This document shows positions 1 to 7,704 of a stretch of 21,444 nt of DNA, piece after piece. The DNA lies in contig JBGOUV010000063.1 of NCBI GenBank assembly GCA_041477815.1, positions 1 to 21,444 of the forward strand, written 5' to 3'. Numbering within the stretch: the stretch's first letter is position 1; each line of letters starts with the position of its first letter. The stretch is from JBGOUV01 sp041477815. GTDB lineage: Bacteria > Acidobacteriota > Terriglobia > Bryobacterales > JACQDG01. Under the pieces are notes generated by a model. The model ran no database searches. It worked only from the letters and a program-made list of their open reading frames with translations, and had not been told where the DNA came from. The translations under genes and the position numbers were made by a program.

Positions 1-21
1 CCCGCATCGATGCGTTTCTAT

Positions 22-27
22 TATAAT
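22..27 (+). promoter_or_regulatory. -10 box upstream of korA
   Basis: A perfect TATAAT lies 48 bases before the chosen korA start. The matching -35 would fall at the very edge of the window and cannot be judged. A transcript starting near base 34 would leave a leader of about 40 bases that contains the ribosome binding site at 61-67. Confidence 0.5.
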
Positions 28-74
28 GAAAGTTAGTTTCTGTGGCGGCTTTTAATACCCAAGGGAGAGCGTGG

Positions 75-1916
75 ATGTCAACTGTGGAATTGCTGAGCGT
101 GCGGGAGCCTGCCGGCTCCGACTCTCAGCCGGTTGTGAACGACTTCAGCATTCAGGTGGCGACGGTCAACGGCTCCGGCAGCCAGAGCGCCAACATGGTC
201 CTGCTGCGGGCGCTGTTTCAGATGGGGATTCCGGTGTCGGCCAAGAACCTGTTTCCTTCCAACATCGCGGGCCTGCCCACCTGGTATACCATCCGAGCCA
301 ACAAGCGCGGCTTTATCGGACGCAAGAAGGAGATTGACGTCCTGGTGGCCATGAACCCGGAGACCGCGGAAGAGGACGTCCGCAGCCTGGCGCCCGGCTC
401 CGCGGCGGTCTACGACGCGCCCCTGGGCCTGGACCGGATCCGGGGCGACCTGCACTTTTATCCCGTCCCCTTCGACAAGCTGGTGGTCCCGGTCTGCCCC
501 GAGCCCAAGCTCCGCAAGCTGGTGCGCAACATGATCTACGACGGCGTGCTGGCGCAGCTCCTGGGCATCGAGCTGGAGGAGATGCGCAAGGCCCTCTTCA
601 AGCAGTTCAAGAAGAAGGTCAAGGCCGCCGAGTTGAACTGGAAGGCCGTGCTGGCGGGCATGGAGTTCGCCCGGCAGAGTCTGACTAAGATCGACCCGTT
701 CCGCGTGGAGCGCATGAACGCCACCGGGAACAAGATCATCATCGAGGGCAACGCCGCCGCCGCCTTGGGCGCGATGTTCGCGGGCGTGACCGTGGTCACC
801 TGGTACCCCATCACGCCGTCGTCCTCGCTGTGCGAGACCCTCATCGACTACGCCCGCCGCTACCGCATCGATCCGGAAACCGGCCGGGCGACCTTCGCCA
901 TCGTGCAGGCCGAGGATGAGCTGGCTTCGATCGGCATGGCGCTCGGCGCCGGCTGGGCGGGCGCCCGCTCCATGACCTCCACGGCCGGCCCCGGCATCTC
1001 GCTCATGTCCGAATTCGTGGGTCTGGGCTACTACGCCGAGATCCCCACCGTCATCTTCGACGTCCAGCGCGTGGGCCCCTCCACGGGCCTGCCCACCCGC
1101 ACCGCCCAGAGCGACGTCCTCACCACCGCTCTGCTCTCCCACGGCGATACCAAGCATCCCATGCTCTTCCCATCCAATCCGGAAGAGTGCTTCGAGATGG
1201 CCGCCCAGGCCTTCGACCTCGCCGAAGAGGTCCAAACCCCCATCTTCGTCATGCTGGACCTGGACCTGGGCATGAACTACTGGATGGCGGAGCCCTTCCA
1301 GTACCCCAGCAAGCCGCTGCAGCGCGGCAAGGTCCTGTCCGCCGAGGACCTGAAACGCCTGGGCGGCTTCGCCCGCTACAAGGACGTCGATGGCGACGGC
1401 GTCGGGTACCGCACTCTGCCCGGTACCGAGCACCCCTTGGCGGCCTACTTCACCCGCGGCTCCGGCCACAACGACAAGGCCGGCTACTCCGAGCGGCCCG
1501 ACGACTACATCCGCAACATGGACCGCCTGAGCCGCAAGTTCGAGACCCTCCGTCACCGGGTTCCGCGCCCCGTAGTCGACCAAGTTCCGGGCGCCGAGGT
1601 GGGCCTGATCTGTGCCGGCACCACGCACTGGGCCCTGATCGAAAGCCGCGACCAGCTCCAATCCGAATTCGACCTGCGCACCAGCTACCTGCGCCTGCGC
1701 GCCTTCCCGTTTTCCCAGGAGGTGTCCGACTTTATCGCCCGCCACGACCGGGTCTACATCGTCGAGCAGGACCGCGACGGCCAGTTTCTTTCTCTGCTCA
1801 AGCTGGAGCTCGATCCGCATCTGCTGACCCGGCTCCGCAGTGTCCGCTACTACGGCGGGCTCCCCATCGACGCCCGGACCATTACCGATGACATCGTTTC
1901 CCAGGAGGGTTTGTGA
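75..1916 (+). CDS. korA: 2-oxoacid:ferredoxin oxidoreductase, fused gamma-alpha subunit
   Basis: This is the alpha subunit of a CoA-dependent, ferredoxin-reducing 2-oxoacid decarboxylase, most likely the 2-oxoglutarate enzyme, working with the beta subunit encoded next. Residues 1 to about 190 form the POR gamma domain, here fused in front. From about residue 215 comes the alpha domain, with YPITPSS at 244-250, the QAEDELASIGMALGAGWAGA stretch at 278-297 and the QRVGPSTGLPTRTAQSD stretch at 331-347, all typical of KorA. About 613 aa is normal for the fused form. The frame is open from a GTG at 42, but ATG 75 was chosen because AAGGGAG at 61-67 sits 7 bases before it. The stop overlaps the korB start by four bases, so the genes are translationally coupled. 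The substrate (2-oxoglutarate rather than pyruvate or another 2-oxoacid) is inferred from family resemblance. Confidence 0.93.
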   Translation: MSTVELLSVREPAGSDSQPVVNDFSIQVATVNGSGSQSANMVLLRALFQMGIPVSAKNLFPSNIAGLPTWYTIRANKRGFIGRKKEIDVLVAMNPETAEEDVRSLAPGSAAVYDAPLGLDRIRGDLHFYPVPFDKLVVPVCPEPKLRKLVRNMIYDGVLAQLLGIELEEMRKALFKQFKKKVKAAELNWKAVLAGMEFARQSLTKIDPFRVERMNATGNKIIIEGNAAAALGAMFAGVTVVTWYPITPSSSLCETLIDYARRYRIDPETGRATFAIVQAEDELASIGMALGAGWAGARSMTSTAGPGISLMSEFVGLGYYAEIPTVIFDVQRVGPSTGLPTRTAQSDVLTTALLSHGDTKHPMLFPSNPEECFEMAAQAFDLAEEVQTPIFVMLDLDLGMNYWMAEPFQYPSKPLQRGKVLSAEDLKRLGGFARYKDVDGDGVGYRTLPGTEHPLAAYFTRGSGHNDKAGYSERPDDYIRNMDRLSRKFETLRHRVPRPVVDQVPGAEVGLICAGTTHWALIESRDQLQSEFDLRTSYLRLRAFPFSQEVSDFIARHDRVYIVEQDRDGQFLSLLKLELDPHLLTRLRSVRYYGGLPIDARTITDDIVSQEGL

Positions 1917-2956
1917 GCACTGTCGCCGCGCCGCCGCCCAAGAAGGTCAACCGCATTGGTCTGGAGGTCGCCCCTTACAAAGGCCTGAAGACCACGCTTT
2001 GCGCCGGCTGCGGCCACAACGTCATCTCCGAGCGCATTATCGAGGCCTTTTATGAGATGGGCGTGGCCCCCTGGCGGGTGATCAAGCTCTCCGGGATCGG
2101 CTGCTCCTCCAAGTCGCCGGCCTACTTCCTGAGCATGGCGCACGGCTTCAACGCCGTCCACGGGCGCATGCCTGCGGTGGCCACCGGCGCCCTGCTGGCC
2201 AACAAGAATCTGCTCGCCCTGGGCGTTTCCGGCGACGGCGATACGGCCTCCATCGGCATCGGCCAGTTCGTCCACCTGCTGCGCCGCAATCTGCCTATCA
2301 TTTACATCATCGAGAACAACGGCTGCTATGGTCTTACCAAAGGTCAGTTTTCGGCCACCGCCGACGTGGGCTCCAAGCTGAAGACCGGCGTGATCAACGA
2401 CCTGCCCCCGATCGACACCTGTATGCTGGGCGTACAGCTTGGCGCCACCTTCGTTGCCCGCTCGTTCTCCGGCGACAAGAAGCAGCTCAGCGCCCTGCTG
2501 CACGCCGCCATCGCCCACCGCGGCACGGTAGTCCTCGACGTGATCTCCCCCTGCGTCACCTTCAACGACCACGAGGGCTCCACCAAGAGCTACTCCTACA
2601 TGAAGGAGCACGAGGAGCCGCTGCACGAGATCGACTTCGTTCCATCCTTCCAGGAGATCGAAGTCGAGATCGAGCCCGGGACGGCCCGCGAAATCACCCT
2701 GCACGACGGGTCCCGGCTGACCCTGCGCAAGCTGGCCGAGGACTACGACCCCACCGACAAGATGGCCGCTTTCCGGGTCCTGGATGAATCCAATCGCACC
2801 GGCGAGGTCATCACCGGATTGCTCTACGTCGACACACACCGCCCCGACTTCCTGCAGCAGCTCCATCTACACGACCAGCCCCTGGCCCTGCTCCCCGAGA
2901 GCAAGACGCGCCCGCCGGAATCGGCGCTGCTGGAGATCATGGAAGAGCTGCGGTAG
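1913..2956 (+). CDS. korB: 2-oxoacid:ferredoxin oxidoreductase, beta subunit
   Basis: This is the thiamine-diphosphate and iron-sulfur subunit that pairs with KorA. The TPP/Mg motif starts at GDGD (107-110) and continues to ENNGCYGLTKGQ (134-145). The [4Fe-4S] ligands are probably C30 and C33 (CAGCGH), C64 (GIGCSS) and C214 (SPCVTFN), the usual arrangement in KorB/PorB. The gene starts at a GTG inside the GTGA overlap with korA, and 347 aa is a normal length. No separate delta/ferredoxin subunit gene follows. Instead the operon ends in a REP-like hairpin, so the enzyme is probably the two-gene ferredoxin-linked type, common in bacteria that use it as an alternative to 2-oxoglutarate dehydrogenase. 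Confidence 0.93.
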   Translation: MSTVAAPPPKKVNRIGLEVAPYKGLKTTLCAGCGHNVISERIIEAFYEMGVAPWRVIKLSGIGCSSKSPAYFLSMAHGFNAVHGRMPAVATGALLANKNLLALGVSGDGDTASIGIGQFVHLLRRNLPIIYIIENNGCYGLTKGQFSATADVGSKLKTGVINDLPPIDTCMLGVQLGATFVARSFSGDKKQLSALLHAAIAHRGTVVLDVISPCVTFNDHEGSTKSYSYMKEHEEPLHEIDFVPSFQEIEVEIEPGTAREITLHDGSRLTLRKLAEDYDPTDKMAAFRVLDESNRTGEVITGLLYVDTHRPDFLQQLHLHDQPLALLPESKTRPPESALLEIMEELR

Positions 2957-3017
2957 GGCGGACTTCAGCCCGCGCGGGGCTTCAGCCCCGCTTCGAGAAG
3001 ACGGGGCTGGAAGCCCG
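2957..3017. repeat. REP-like palindromic element behind korB
   Basis: Directly after the korB stop, GCGGGGC-TTCA-GCCCCGC (2974-2991) forms a perfect 7-bp hairpin with a 4-base loop. A second arm, CGGGGCTGGAAGCCCG (3002-3017), is almost the reverse complement of the first, giving a larger cruciform. There is no T-run, so it is not a standard intrinsic terminator, but it could stop or protect the korAB transcript. The mobile element begins at the last base of the second arm. Confidence 0.7.
3010..3017 (+). repeat. 8-bp target-site duplication, left copy
   Basis: GAAGCCCG directly abuts the left terminal inverted repeat. An identical 8-mer directly abuts the right terminal repeat at 7999-8006, in the same orientation, as expected after transposition. 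Confidence 0.8.
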
Positions 3018-3034
3018 GGTAGTGGGTCAGTTTG
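3018..3034 (+). repeat. Left terminal inverted repeat
   Basis: GGTAGTGGGTCAGTTTG reads inward from the left end. It matches the right end in 16 of 17 positions; the only difference is T against C at position 14. Confidence 0.8.
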
Positions 3035-3261
3035 GCTGCCTCCGGTCTCCGATGCCGGGATCTGGCGGACTTGGCTCTGAAGCCGCAGACCAGCGGCCGC
3101 TCCGCCATAACTTCCGGCTACGCCGTCATCCGCCCGCGATCACCGGATAGCCAGCAGCCACATCTACGAGTCGGCGACTTCGCGTCCAAGTGATCCCAGG
3201 ACGTGACGGCGTTTCTTAGTACCAATGATGTACACCTACGGAAAGGAGACAGAGCGTTCTG
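3035..3261. other. Gene-free left end of the element
   Basis: Between the left terminal repeat and the patatin stop codon I see no convincing coding frame on either strand, no RNA gene and no T-rich terminator. The first 30 bases or so look like the sub-terminal region of an insertion sequence, but no transposase fragment can be read from them. Confidence 0.4.
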
Positions 3262-4287
3262 TCAATCGGGCGGGAACGGGTGGTACGGGGGCTTCTTGGT
3301 GGTGAGGAAGCGATCCTTGATGGATGGGTACCTGTCGACTGCGGCCTGCTCTCCGTAGTGGAGCAACTCCGGGACGGCAGTGACATCATCCAAACGCCAA
3401 GGGGTTGAGGGCATCTTGAAATCGATCCGCTGATAGCACTCTGGCCCGAGGACGTATTGCACCTGAAAATCGACGCCCTGCGATGCCGCGCCGCTTGCCA
3501 CCTCAAAGAGCTTGTCGGCCCACCACAGGAGTCCATCATCACCGGGTGCTGGTTTCGCGTAGTACTCTGGCTCACCAGTTCCGATGGAGATCATGTGAAT
3601 CTCGTCGAGGCGGAACGTCGGGTCAAGCTCATCTCGTTTTTCGATCCCGCAGATCTTCACCGCCTCGGCGTACGCGAGCATGGCGGGGTTATTCGCCCAT
3701 AGGCCACCATCTGCGTAGGCGCTGCCAGGGCCAATACGTGGTTGGGGAAAGAACGTGGGTGCAGCCGAAGTGGCTAGAGCAACGTCGACTGCGGAGATAT
3801 ATCGGTCCCGAATGAATCTGGGTTGGTGGGGCGTTTTGAAGACGATGGTGCGGCCGGTGGTGAGATCTACCGCTGGTATCAGGGCGCGCGATGCTCTTGC
3901 GTCTTCAAGGGTGCGAGTGCCGAATACCGCCGTGAGGAGTTCCCGCAGCGCATCGGATGTGTACTTTGATCGGTACAGTGTCGCCTCGTCCAAACTCCGG
4001 AACATCCACTTCGCCGCTTTCGCGCACAGCAGCTGCCACCTGGACAAATCGTCCGAGGCTCTCGGCGTAAATATTGCGGGGCCGCAATCCCGGTAGAGGT
4101 TACAGATCTTCTCGGCCGGCTCTCCGAGGCAAAGTGCGAGCGCGATGATCCCCCCGGTCGATGTGCCAGCTATCAGGTCGAAGTAATCGCTGATTGGGCA
4201 TCCGATCTGTCGTTCCAGTTTGTATAGGAAGGCCGCGGCGAACGCCCCGCGAATGCCGCCGCCGTCGAGGCTCAGAATGCGGAACAT
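3262..4287 (-). CDS. Patatin-like phospholipase, CBASS effector (CapV-like)
   Basis: A predicted lipid acyl hydrolase, expected to degrade the membrane of infected cells when it binds the cyclic nucleotide made by the CD-NTase. The patatin fold is clear: oxyanion loop DGGGIRG (8-14), nucleophile S43 in GTSTG (41-45), and catalytic D193 in DGG (193-195). The start at ATG 4287 opens with MFRILSLDGGG as in CapV. A longer frame to 4395 lies in the upstream gene and reads as non-family sequence. The protein is 341 aa, usual for CapV-type effectors. The start is 2 bases past the peptidase stop and has no Shine-Dalgarno sequence, so translation is probably coupled. The effector is thus in the regulator operon, not behind the CD-NTase. 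Activation by a cyclic nucleotide is inferred from context. Confidence 0.88.
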   Translation of the reverse strand: MFRILSLDGGGIRGAFAAAFLYKLERQIGCPISDYFDLIAGTSTGGIIALALCLGEPAEKICNLYRDCGPAIFTPRASDDLSRWQLLCAKAAKWMFRSLDEATLYRSKYTSDALRELLTAVFGTRTLEDARASRALIPAVDLTTGRTIVFKTPHQPRFIRDRYISAVDVALATSAAPTFFPQPRIGPGSAYADGGLWANNPAMLAYAEAVKICGIEKRDELDPTFRLDEIHMISIGTGEPEYYAKPAPGDDGLLWWADKLFEVASGAASQGVDFQVQYVLGPECYQRIDFKMPSTPWRLDDVTAVPELLHYGEQAAVDRYPSIKDRFLTTKKPPYHPFPPD

Positions 4288-4289
4288 GG

Positions 4290-5309
4290 CTACGTCTTGG
4301 GGGTGATGAGGGCCTGCACTGCGTTCCATTGGCGCCGAGCGAGCACATGGACTTTCAACGATGGCAGTCTCGTGCCGTCGCTGCTCTCCCACCATACGAG
4401 ATCTTCTTCGGCCCGGGCTTCGTGCAGTTCCTCGGCGAATAACCGGTGGATGATCGAGCGCTCGGGGATACGCATGTTCGGGAAGATCACGAGATCGCTG
4501 CGCCGGGCGGCGTCGTTCGGCGTCACCTGTACGGCGCGCAGCACGGGAACGGGGCCGTCAGCGAAGTCGAGGGTGCCTTGATCGAGTTGGCGTTTTTCTC
4601 CCTGCTTGAGCCCGAGGGTTGCCTGGATGAGGAGCGCAGGTACTGGCCAGGATTTCACAATGCCGATCACCGCAGCCTGCTGGCTTGACTCTGGGCACAA
4701 CTGGGTTCGAACGGCCTCGATGTTCTCCCAGGAGAGCGCCCCGTTTGCCATAGGGCGGACGATGTCCTTGAAATAGCCGAAGGTGCCTGCGATGACATCG
4801 ACCATGCTCTCCTCCGGGTCCTTGTGGTCATGGACTGCATGGGTGCGGCGAAACGAGAGTCGCATTTGGTCTGTGAGGATGAGGAGATGGCCGAGTTCGT
4901 GCCATTTCGTGTAGTATGAACGGAAGCATTTATCTCCTCTGCAGTCGATCACGGAAACGAACGGCAGCTCCCACGGCCGCTTCGCGATGCGCCGGAAAGT
5001 GATTCCAAAAACGTCATCATCAAGGTCTTCAGGCAGGGATGCGAAAGACCGCTCGCCGAGCCGGGCGTAGCGGTCGCGCACCTCCAGCAACTCCTCATCG
5101 GACTTGATAACCTCGAATTTCGTGCCGAGTTTCGAGGCGACGATATCTAGGAGTTCGGTGAGGGTACGGCAGTCGGGAAAATCGCGGAGGAATCGGCGCA
5201 CGCGCTTTTCACAGCATGCGAGGATGTCGCGGACCGGGTCGGCTGACGGCCTTATGCCGAGGTCCGCGGCGAGTGCGACGATTTCGTAGCGGCGGTTGAG
5301 CGGGGCCAT
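4290..5309 (-). CDS. ImmA/IrrE-type zinc peptidase (CapP-like CBASS regulator)
   Basis: A zinc metallopeptidase with HELGH at residues 137-141 (H137, H141 as ligands, E138 catalytic) and a likely third ligand, E166 or E167, in EESMVDVIAG. This is the ImmA/IrrE signature. It is 339 aa, with an N-terminal extension and a C-terminal region of about 150 residues that could be a sensor domain. It lies 7 bases after an XRE repressor gene, the layout of the CapH-CapP pair, in which CapP cleaves the repressor CapH in response to a DNA-damage signal and so switches CBASS on. The same role is inferred here. The start at ATG 5309 has no obvious ribosome binding site, so coupling to the repressor gene is likely. 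Confidence 0.85.
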   Translation of the reverse strand: MAPLNRRYEIVALAADLGIRPSADPVRDILACCEKRVRRFLRDFPDCRTLTELLDIVASKLGTKFEVIKSDEELLEVRDRYARLGERSFASLPEDLDDDVFGITFRRIAKRPWELPFVSVIDCRGDKCFRSYYTKWHELGHLLILTDQMRLSFRRTHAVHDHKDPEESMVDVIAGTFGYFKDIVRPMANGALSWENIEAVRTQLCPESSQQAAVIGIVKSWPVPALLIQATLGLKQGEKRQLDQGTLDFADGPVPVLRAVQVTPNDAARRSDLVIFPNMRIPERSIIHRLFAEELHEARAEEDLVWWESSDGTRLPSLKVHVLARRQWNAVQALITPKT

Positions 5310-5316
5310 AGCGCAA

Positions 5317-5724
5317 TTACCCGAACACGCGCTTTATTGCTTGATGGAGCTGCTTCCAGTCATCGACTGTGAACCGTCGCAGTCCGCGGTTGCTTCTGCG
5401 CGCGATGACCGACCGATGCGCCTCAAGGAGTTCCACGGTGGCGGCATATGAGAGCTCAAGCTCCTGCGCCGCTTGCGACAGTTCTGGTGGGATGAGGACC
5501 GGTTCAACGGCCGACACATCAGCCATCTCGCCCCGGAGGAGGTAGTCGACCGAAGCCCCGAGCACGTTTGCGATCTTCAAGAGATTCTGCGCTCCAAGGT
5601 TGCGCTTGTTGTTCTCAACGTCGCTCAAGAACCCTTTGCTGAGTCCGGCGAGATCGGCGAGCCGATCCTGCGTCATCCGCATTTCCTCCCGAACATCCCG
5701 GATGCGGTCGCCAACAGTAGCCAT
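5317..5724 (-). CDS. XRE-family HTH repressor (CapH-like)
   Basis: A 135-aa DNA-binding protein. Residues 7-64 form a Cro/C1-type helix-turn-helix (RIRDVREEMRMTQDRLADLA at 7-26, then GLSKGFLSDVENNKRNLGAQ at 27-46). The remaining ~70 residues are a separate C-terminal region that could dimerise and could hold the cleavage site for the neighbouring peptidase. It is the first gene of a leftward operon with the peptidase and patatin, and is divergent from the CD-NTase across a 152-base regulatory region. It is expected to repress one or both promoters there by binding the TTCGC half-sites; this is inferred from position and family. Confidence 0.88.
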   Translation of the reverse strand: MATVGDRIRDVREEMRMTQDRLADLAGLSKGFLSDVENNKRNLGAQNLLKIANVLGASVDYLLRGEMADVSAVEPVLIPPELSQAAQELELSYAATVELLEAHRSVIARRSNRGLRRFTVDDWKQLHQAIKRVFG

Positions 5725-5758
5725 TACGCTTTCCCTGGCTGAATCGCCATGTCCATAT

Positions 5759-5787
5759 CCTATACTAGATTGAGAGCCGGAAGTAAA
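5759..5787 (-). promoter_or_regulatory. Probable promoter of the repressor-peptidase-patatin operon
   Basis: Read on the minus strand, TTTACT (5787-5782) and TATAGG (5764-5759) are separated by 17 bases, each matching the sigma-70 consensus in 4 of 6 positions. It faces away from the CD-NTase promoter. A leader of about 30 bases with AGGGA precedes ATG 5724. Confidence 0.4.
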
Positions 5788-5795
5788 GAGATTTG

Positions 5796-5824
5796 TTCGC
5801 TTGACATTGCGAATAAAAGTTCGC
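5796..5824. promoter_or_regulatory. Candidate operator: three TTCGC half-sites
   Basis: TTCGC (5796-5800), GCGAA (5809-5813) and TTCGC (5820-5824) form two overlapping inverted repeats with 8-base and 6-base spacers. They cover the -35 and the spacer of the CD-NTase promoter and lie just upstream of the divergent operon's -35. This is a plausible binding site for the XRE repressor encoded alongside. Confidence 0.5.
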
Positions 5825-5830
5825 TATTGT
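5801..5830 (+). promoter_or_regulatory. Probable sigma-70 promoter of the CD-NTase-E2 operon
   Basis: A perfect -35, TTGACA (5801-5806), is followed after 18 bases by TATTGT (5825-5830), 4 of 6 to the -10 consensus. The transcript would start near 5837, with a leader of about 40 bases carrying GGAGG at 5864-5868. Confidence 0.6.
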
Positions 5831-5876
5831 GATCTTAAGACCTGTTTTGTGAACTTGGGTCCCGGAGGTGGTTTGC

Positions 5877-7046
5877 ATGGTAAGCACAACGCACGACCGG
5901 AATCTCGTGGTGGAGAAGACGGTTGATCTGCTAGATATCCCGCGGTCGTACTATGACCGGGCCGTTCAGCGCTACGAGTCAATCGGGGCTTGGTTGCACC
6001 GGCCGGAGTCCAAGGTCGCAGTGTTCAACCCGGCGGTCTACAGCCAGGGATCGTTTCGCCTTGGAACGGTCATTAGGCCAATCCTTCCGCGCGATGAATA
6101 CGACCTGGACATCATCTGTGAAGTGCAGGCGCGGTCGAAAGCCGACATTACCCAGAAGGAACTCAAGGACTTGGTCGGCGAGGAACTGCGACTGTATGCC
6201 AAGGCGCACCACATCAAACCGGTGAAGGAATGCCCGAGGTGCTGGCGGTTCAACTATGCCGATCAGGTGAGCTTTCATATCGACACTGTCCCCAGTGTCC
6301 CCGAGGATGAGATGGTTATCCTGAATCTCATCCGTGTCGGCGTCGGGACGGATCTCGCGCAAAGTGCCATCGCAATCACATGTCAATCGCACGAGCAGTA
6401 CACGGTCATTTGCTCTGATTGGCCGTCCGGGAACCCCTCGGGGTACGCGCTGTGGTTTGAGCGGCGGTTTACGGAACGGGCCTTGAGCAAGCGCAAGCTT
6501 CTCCTGCGCGAGGGGCTGTACGCGTCGGTCGAAGCTGTGCCGCTGTATGCGTTGAAGACGCCGCTGCAGCGCGCCGTCCAATTTCTGAAGCGCCATCGCG
6601 ACGTCATGTTCCGCGAGGCTGTGGACCTTAAGCCCGTGTCGATCATCATCACGACGCTCGCGGCATTGTCCTACGAGGGCGAGGATGAGTTGTACGAAAC
6701 GCTCCGCGGTGTCCTCGACCGGATTCCGCAACATATTCAGCGGTCTTCGCCCCGCATTGGAAACCCGGTAAACCCGGCGGAGGATTTTGCCGACCGCTGG
6801 AAGGATAAGCCGGAACTTAAGGAGCACTTTTGGCTTTGGTACGAGGCGGCGATCCGCGACTTCGATGCTATCGTCTCCGAAACGAGCGCTAGCCAACTAC
6901 AGAAGCTCTCCGAGAGTCGCCTCGCCGCGAGAATGCCGGATGAGACGGCGAAAGCGTTGCTCGGGACACCTACGGCGAAGCGGGCGACGGTCGTGGCTCC
7001 CTCGATCGTCATCGCAAACCCGCCGAAACCCTGGAGTAATGCATAG
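5877..7046 (+). CDS. CBASS cyclic oligonucleotide synthase (CD-NTase)
   Basis: A cGAS/DncV-like nucleotidyltransferase that is expected to make a cyclic di- or trinucleotide alarm signal on phage infection. The nucleotidyltransferase core shows GS at 58-59 (QGSFRLGT), the metal-binding pair D76/D78 in DEYDLDIICEV (73-83) and a third acidic residue, D136, in FHIDTVP. The protein is 389 aa. ATG 5877 was chosen because GGAGG at 5864-5868 lies 8 bases before it; an upstream GTG at 5868 overlaps that ribosome binding site. The last ~25 residues are proline-rich and look flexible, ending PPKPWSNA, the kind of tail that CBASS E1/E2 proteins act on. The stop overlaps the E2-like start by 8 bases (ATGCATAG). 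The product nucleotide cannot be predicted from sequence alone. Confidence 0.9.
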   Translation: MVSTTHDRNLVVEKTVDLLDIPRSYYDRAVQRYESIGAWLHRPESKVAVFNPAVYSQGSFRLGTVIRPILPRDEYDLDIICEVQARSKADITQKELKDLVGEELRLYAKAHHIKPVKECPRCWRFNYADQVSFHIDTVPSVPEDEMVILNLIRVGVGTDLAQSAIAITCQSHEQYTVICSDWPSGNPSGYALWFERRFTERALSKRKLLLREGLYASVEAVPLYALKTPLQRAVQFLKRHRDVMFREAVDLKPVSIIITTLAALSYEGEDELYETLRGVLDRIPQHIQRSSPRIGNPVNPAEDFADRWKDKPELKEHFWLWYEAAIRDFDAIVSETSASQLQKLSESRLAARMPDETAKALLGTPTAKRATVVAPSIVIANPPKPWSNA

Positions 7047-7704
7047 TCCGTGGAGTGCGACCCTGCGTCGATTGGGGATCGATGATCTCCTACGACGGTT
7101 TCCGGATTTTGCGCTCAGGCCACAACGAGATGGCCGGATCGTCGTTGCGGGTGATCTCCAGTTCTCCGTAGTTGTCCCGAAGTTCGGGGCGATCGAAGAC
7201 GCATTCAGCATCGAGATCCGCATTCCCGAGAACTTCCCGGCCACACTGCCGTCGGTCTTCGAACGGAACGGCCGAATTCCCAAGACTTACCACAAGATGA
7301 CCGACGGTAGCCTGTGCCTCGGCTCGCCGCTCGGGCTGCGGCTGAAGGCCGGGCGAGGCAAGACGCTGTCGGCGTTCGTTGCGGCGGGCGTTGTGCCATA
7401 CCTCGCCGGTTACTGCATTTATGAGAGAACCGGAGAGATGCCCTTTGGCGAGTTGGCGCACGGGACACCAGGGCTGCTGGAGGAATACGGACGGCTTACC
7501 GGGGCGAAGTCGAATGCTGCTTGCATCGGATTCATCGAGTGCTTGGGCTTGAGGAAGCGCGTCGCAAACAAGCGCATGTGCCCGTGCGGAAGCGGCCGAC
7601 GCCTGGGACGATGCCATAACCGAAGGATCAACCCATTGCGAGGAGTCGCGAGCCGTGCATGGTATAGGGGCGCGGCGCGACAGCTAAAGGGTTCAGAGCA
7701 GTGA
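7039..7704 (+). CDS. E2-like (ubiquitin-conjugating fold) CBASS protein with C-terminal SEC-C motif
   Basis: A 221-aa protein translationally coupled to the CD-NTase. Residues ~35-155 have the layout of an E2: a beta-strand block, FPATLPSVFE (66-75, like the FPxxPP segment of E2s), H85, then DGSLCLGS (89-96) with C93 as the likely catalytic cysteine. Residues 181-193, CPCGSGRRLGRCH, form a SEC-C zinc-binding motif. No E1 (ThiF-like) or JAB gene is nearby, so this matches the E2-only type II CBASS arrangement, in which the E2 alone attaches the CD-NTase C-terminus to a target and primes the synthase. That activity is inferred. The start at ATG 7039 has GGAG only 2 bases upstream, so coupling probably matters. 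Confidence 0.8.
   Translation: MHSPWSATLRRLGIDDLLRRFPDFALRPQRDGRIVVAGDLQFSVVVPKFGAIEDAFSIEIRIPENFPATLPSVFERNGRIPKTYHKMTDGSLCLGSPLGLRLKAGRGKTLSAFVAAGVVPYLAGYCIYERTGEMPFGELAHGTPGLLEEYGRLTGAKSNAACIGFIECLGLRKRVANKRMCPCGSGRRLGRCHNRRINPLRGVASRAWYRGAARQLKGSEQ

Noticed and set aside
42..74. Upstream GTG start for korA
   Set aside because: ATG 75 has a strong ribosome binding site at ideal spacing; the extra 11 residues are not family-like.
78..1820. 580-aa frame opposite korA
   Set aside because: Antisense shadow of a clear KorA gene in GC-rich DNA; its translation is low-complexity and matches no family.
3035..3261. Transposase remnant in the left end of the element
   Set aside because: No frame on either strand shows a DDE motif or helix-turn-helix; the stretch is too short and broken.
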